Part shown: positions 34,080-34,559 of the stretch, piece by piece
How the letters are laid out: each line of letters opens with the position of its first letter
How positions within the stretch are numbered: the first letter of the stretch is position 1
From: Haliea sp.
Lineage (GTDB): Bacteria; Pseudomonadota; Gammaproteobacteria; Pseudomonadales; Halieaceae
Direction: 5' to 3'
Assembly: GCA_016704305.1 (NCBI GenBank)
Contig: JADJAL010000040.1
Span: 1 to 34,559, forward strand
Length of the DNA stretch: 34,559 bases
The notes under the pieces: model-generated
Databases searched by the model: none
Told to the model about the DNA's origin: nothing
The model's input: the letters and a program-made list of their open reading frames with translations, nothing else
Made by a program: the position numbers and the translations under genes

Positions 34080-34559
34080 CTACGATTTCGCCGTTGTAAA
34101 GCTCATCAGATGCGCCCCCTCTATCGCCAGGCGTCCATCGGGAGCTTTGCTGAGCTGCAGCACCGCCTGTCGCCAGCCATTTCGATTGGGCATCAGGAAG
34201 ACCACCCCTGATCGCCCAGCGGTACCGCACCGGCCAGTGACAGCTCAGAGGCGTTTAGCAGCAACTGCAGCACCACATCGTCATTGGCGCTGTCACTCTG
34301 GCCAGCCTTGGAGGCAGCCTTCTGGATAAAGGTCGTTCGCGATTGCGACCTGAAAGGCCGTAGAGTCAAGACCCGAGAGAGCACCCGCGCCAGCGATCAA
34401 TCGAAGTTCCGCCGCCGTCTGCAACTTTTCTTTGCAGTAGTCCTCCCGCCATTGGGCAGCGTTCGCTCCATCGGGAGGGTGTGCTTGCTCAAAAGACCGC
34501 ACCCTAGTCGAGTAAGGTTGCTGCAATTGCAGGAGCAGGTCGTCCGCGACCAGCCAATC
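34080..34559 (-). CDS. Hypothetical protein, C-terminal part (gene runs off the window), two frameshifts
   Basis: The last 160 or so codons of an unknown protein. Readable segments are DWLVADDLLLQLQQPYSTRV, QWREDYCKEKLQTAAELRLI, AGAGALSGLDSTAFQVAIAN, then after an apparent insertion near 34330 IQKAASKAGQSDSANDDVVL, and after an apparent missing G at 34205-34208 VVFLMPNRNGWRQAVLQLSK and EGAHLMSFTTAKS. It stops at 34082-34080, only 11 bp before the start of the next gene, whose G-rich ribosome site overlaps this gap. I recognise no domain. The co-directional, close spacing says it is the first visible member of the three-gene run. Confidence 0.58.

Noticed and set aside
29088..34559. Right attachment site (repeat of the tRNA-Leu 3' end) within the window
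   Set aside because: I found no second copy of the CCTGGGCACCA-type end downstream; it may lie beyond the window.

Overview
The window is a stretch of gammaproteobacterial chromosome. The order rpsF-rpsR-(DUF2232 membrane protein)-rplI-dnaB, the radA gene beside a MapZ-type PilZ protein, and the rnr-rlmB pair are all typical of the Pseudomonas/Cellvibrionales branch. A marine Halieaceae-like host is my best guess, but it is only a guess. Most of the window is GC-rich and densely coded. The stretch from about 29.1 to 30.55 kb is clearly richer in A+T.

Layout. (1) 1-466: the N-terminal third of glyA, leaving the window on the minus strand. (2) 672-4643: cyoABCD, a haem-copper quinol oxidase operon. 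(3) 4644-4923: a terminator hairpin, a 135-bp palindromic element with 31-bp arms, and a near-perfect sigma-54 promoter. (4) 4924-14335: five genes of the circularly permuted ATP-grasp / alpha-E / transglutaminase amidoligase group. They form two versions of the set, one with separate ATP-grasp and alpha-E proteins and one with them fused, each followed by a different transglutaminase. (5) 14336-17895: a lipoprotein, ettA and the PilZ gene. (6) 17909-21265: radA, diverging from a DnaT-like protein with three C-terminal DnaT domains and a phage-P-like replication protein. (7) 21266-21717: a non-coding region with two long hairpins whose loops are complementary to each other. (8) 21718-28791, minus strand: dnaB, rplI, the DUF2232 protein, rpsR, rpsF, rlmB and rnr. 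(9) 29000-30547: tRNA-Leu(CAG) followed by a decayed tyrosine integrase, the scar of an integrated element. (10) 30653-34559: accessory genes of unknown function. They are a zinc-ribbon protein and, on the minus strand, an operon-like run of three proteins, at least two of them exported or membrane-anchored.

Reading caution. At least 19 single-base indels disrupt otherwise well-conserved genes (cyoA, the first ATP-grasp gene, ettA, radA, the DnaT-like gene, the replication gene, the DUF2232 gene, rnr and the genes after 30.6 kb). One also puts an extra base in the acceptor stem of tRNA-Leu. Many lie in short homopolymers. This density in housekeeping genes points to uncorrected sequencing error rather than decay, except for the integrase, which has real in-frame stops as well. 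The apparent 1017-residue CyoA-CyoB fusion is one of these artefacts.

How the parts fit. The sigma-54 promoter suggests that the amidoligase cluster answers to nitrogen status or another enhancer-binding regulator. Two ATP-grasp paralogues, one with an intact and one with an altered nucleotide-binding motif, would work with alpha-E helical partners and transglutaminase-fold enzymes to make or remodel an unknown peptide-like product. No Anbu proteasome-like peptidase gene, which often accompanies such clusters, is visible here.
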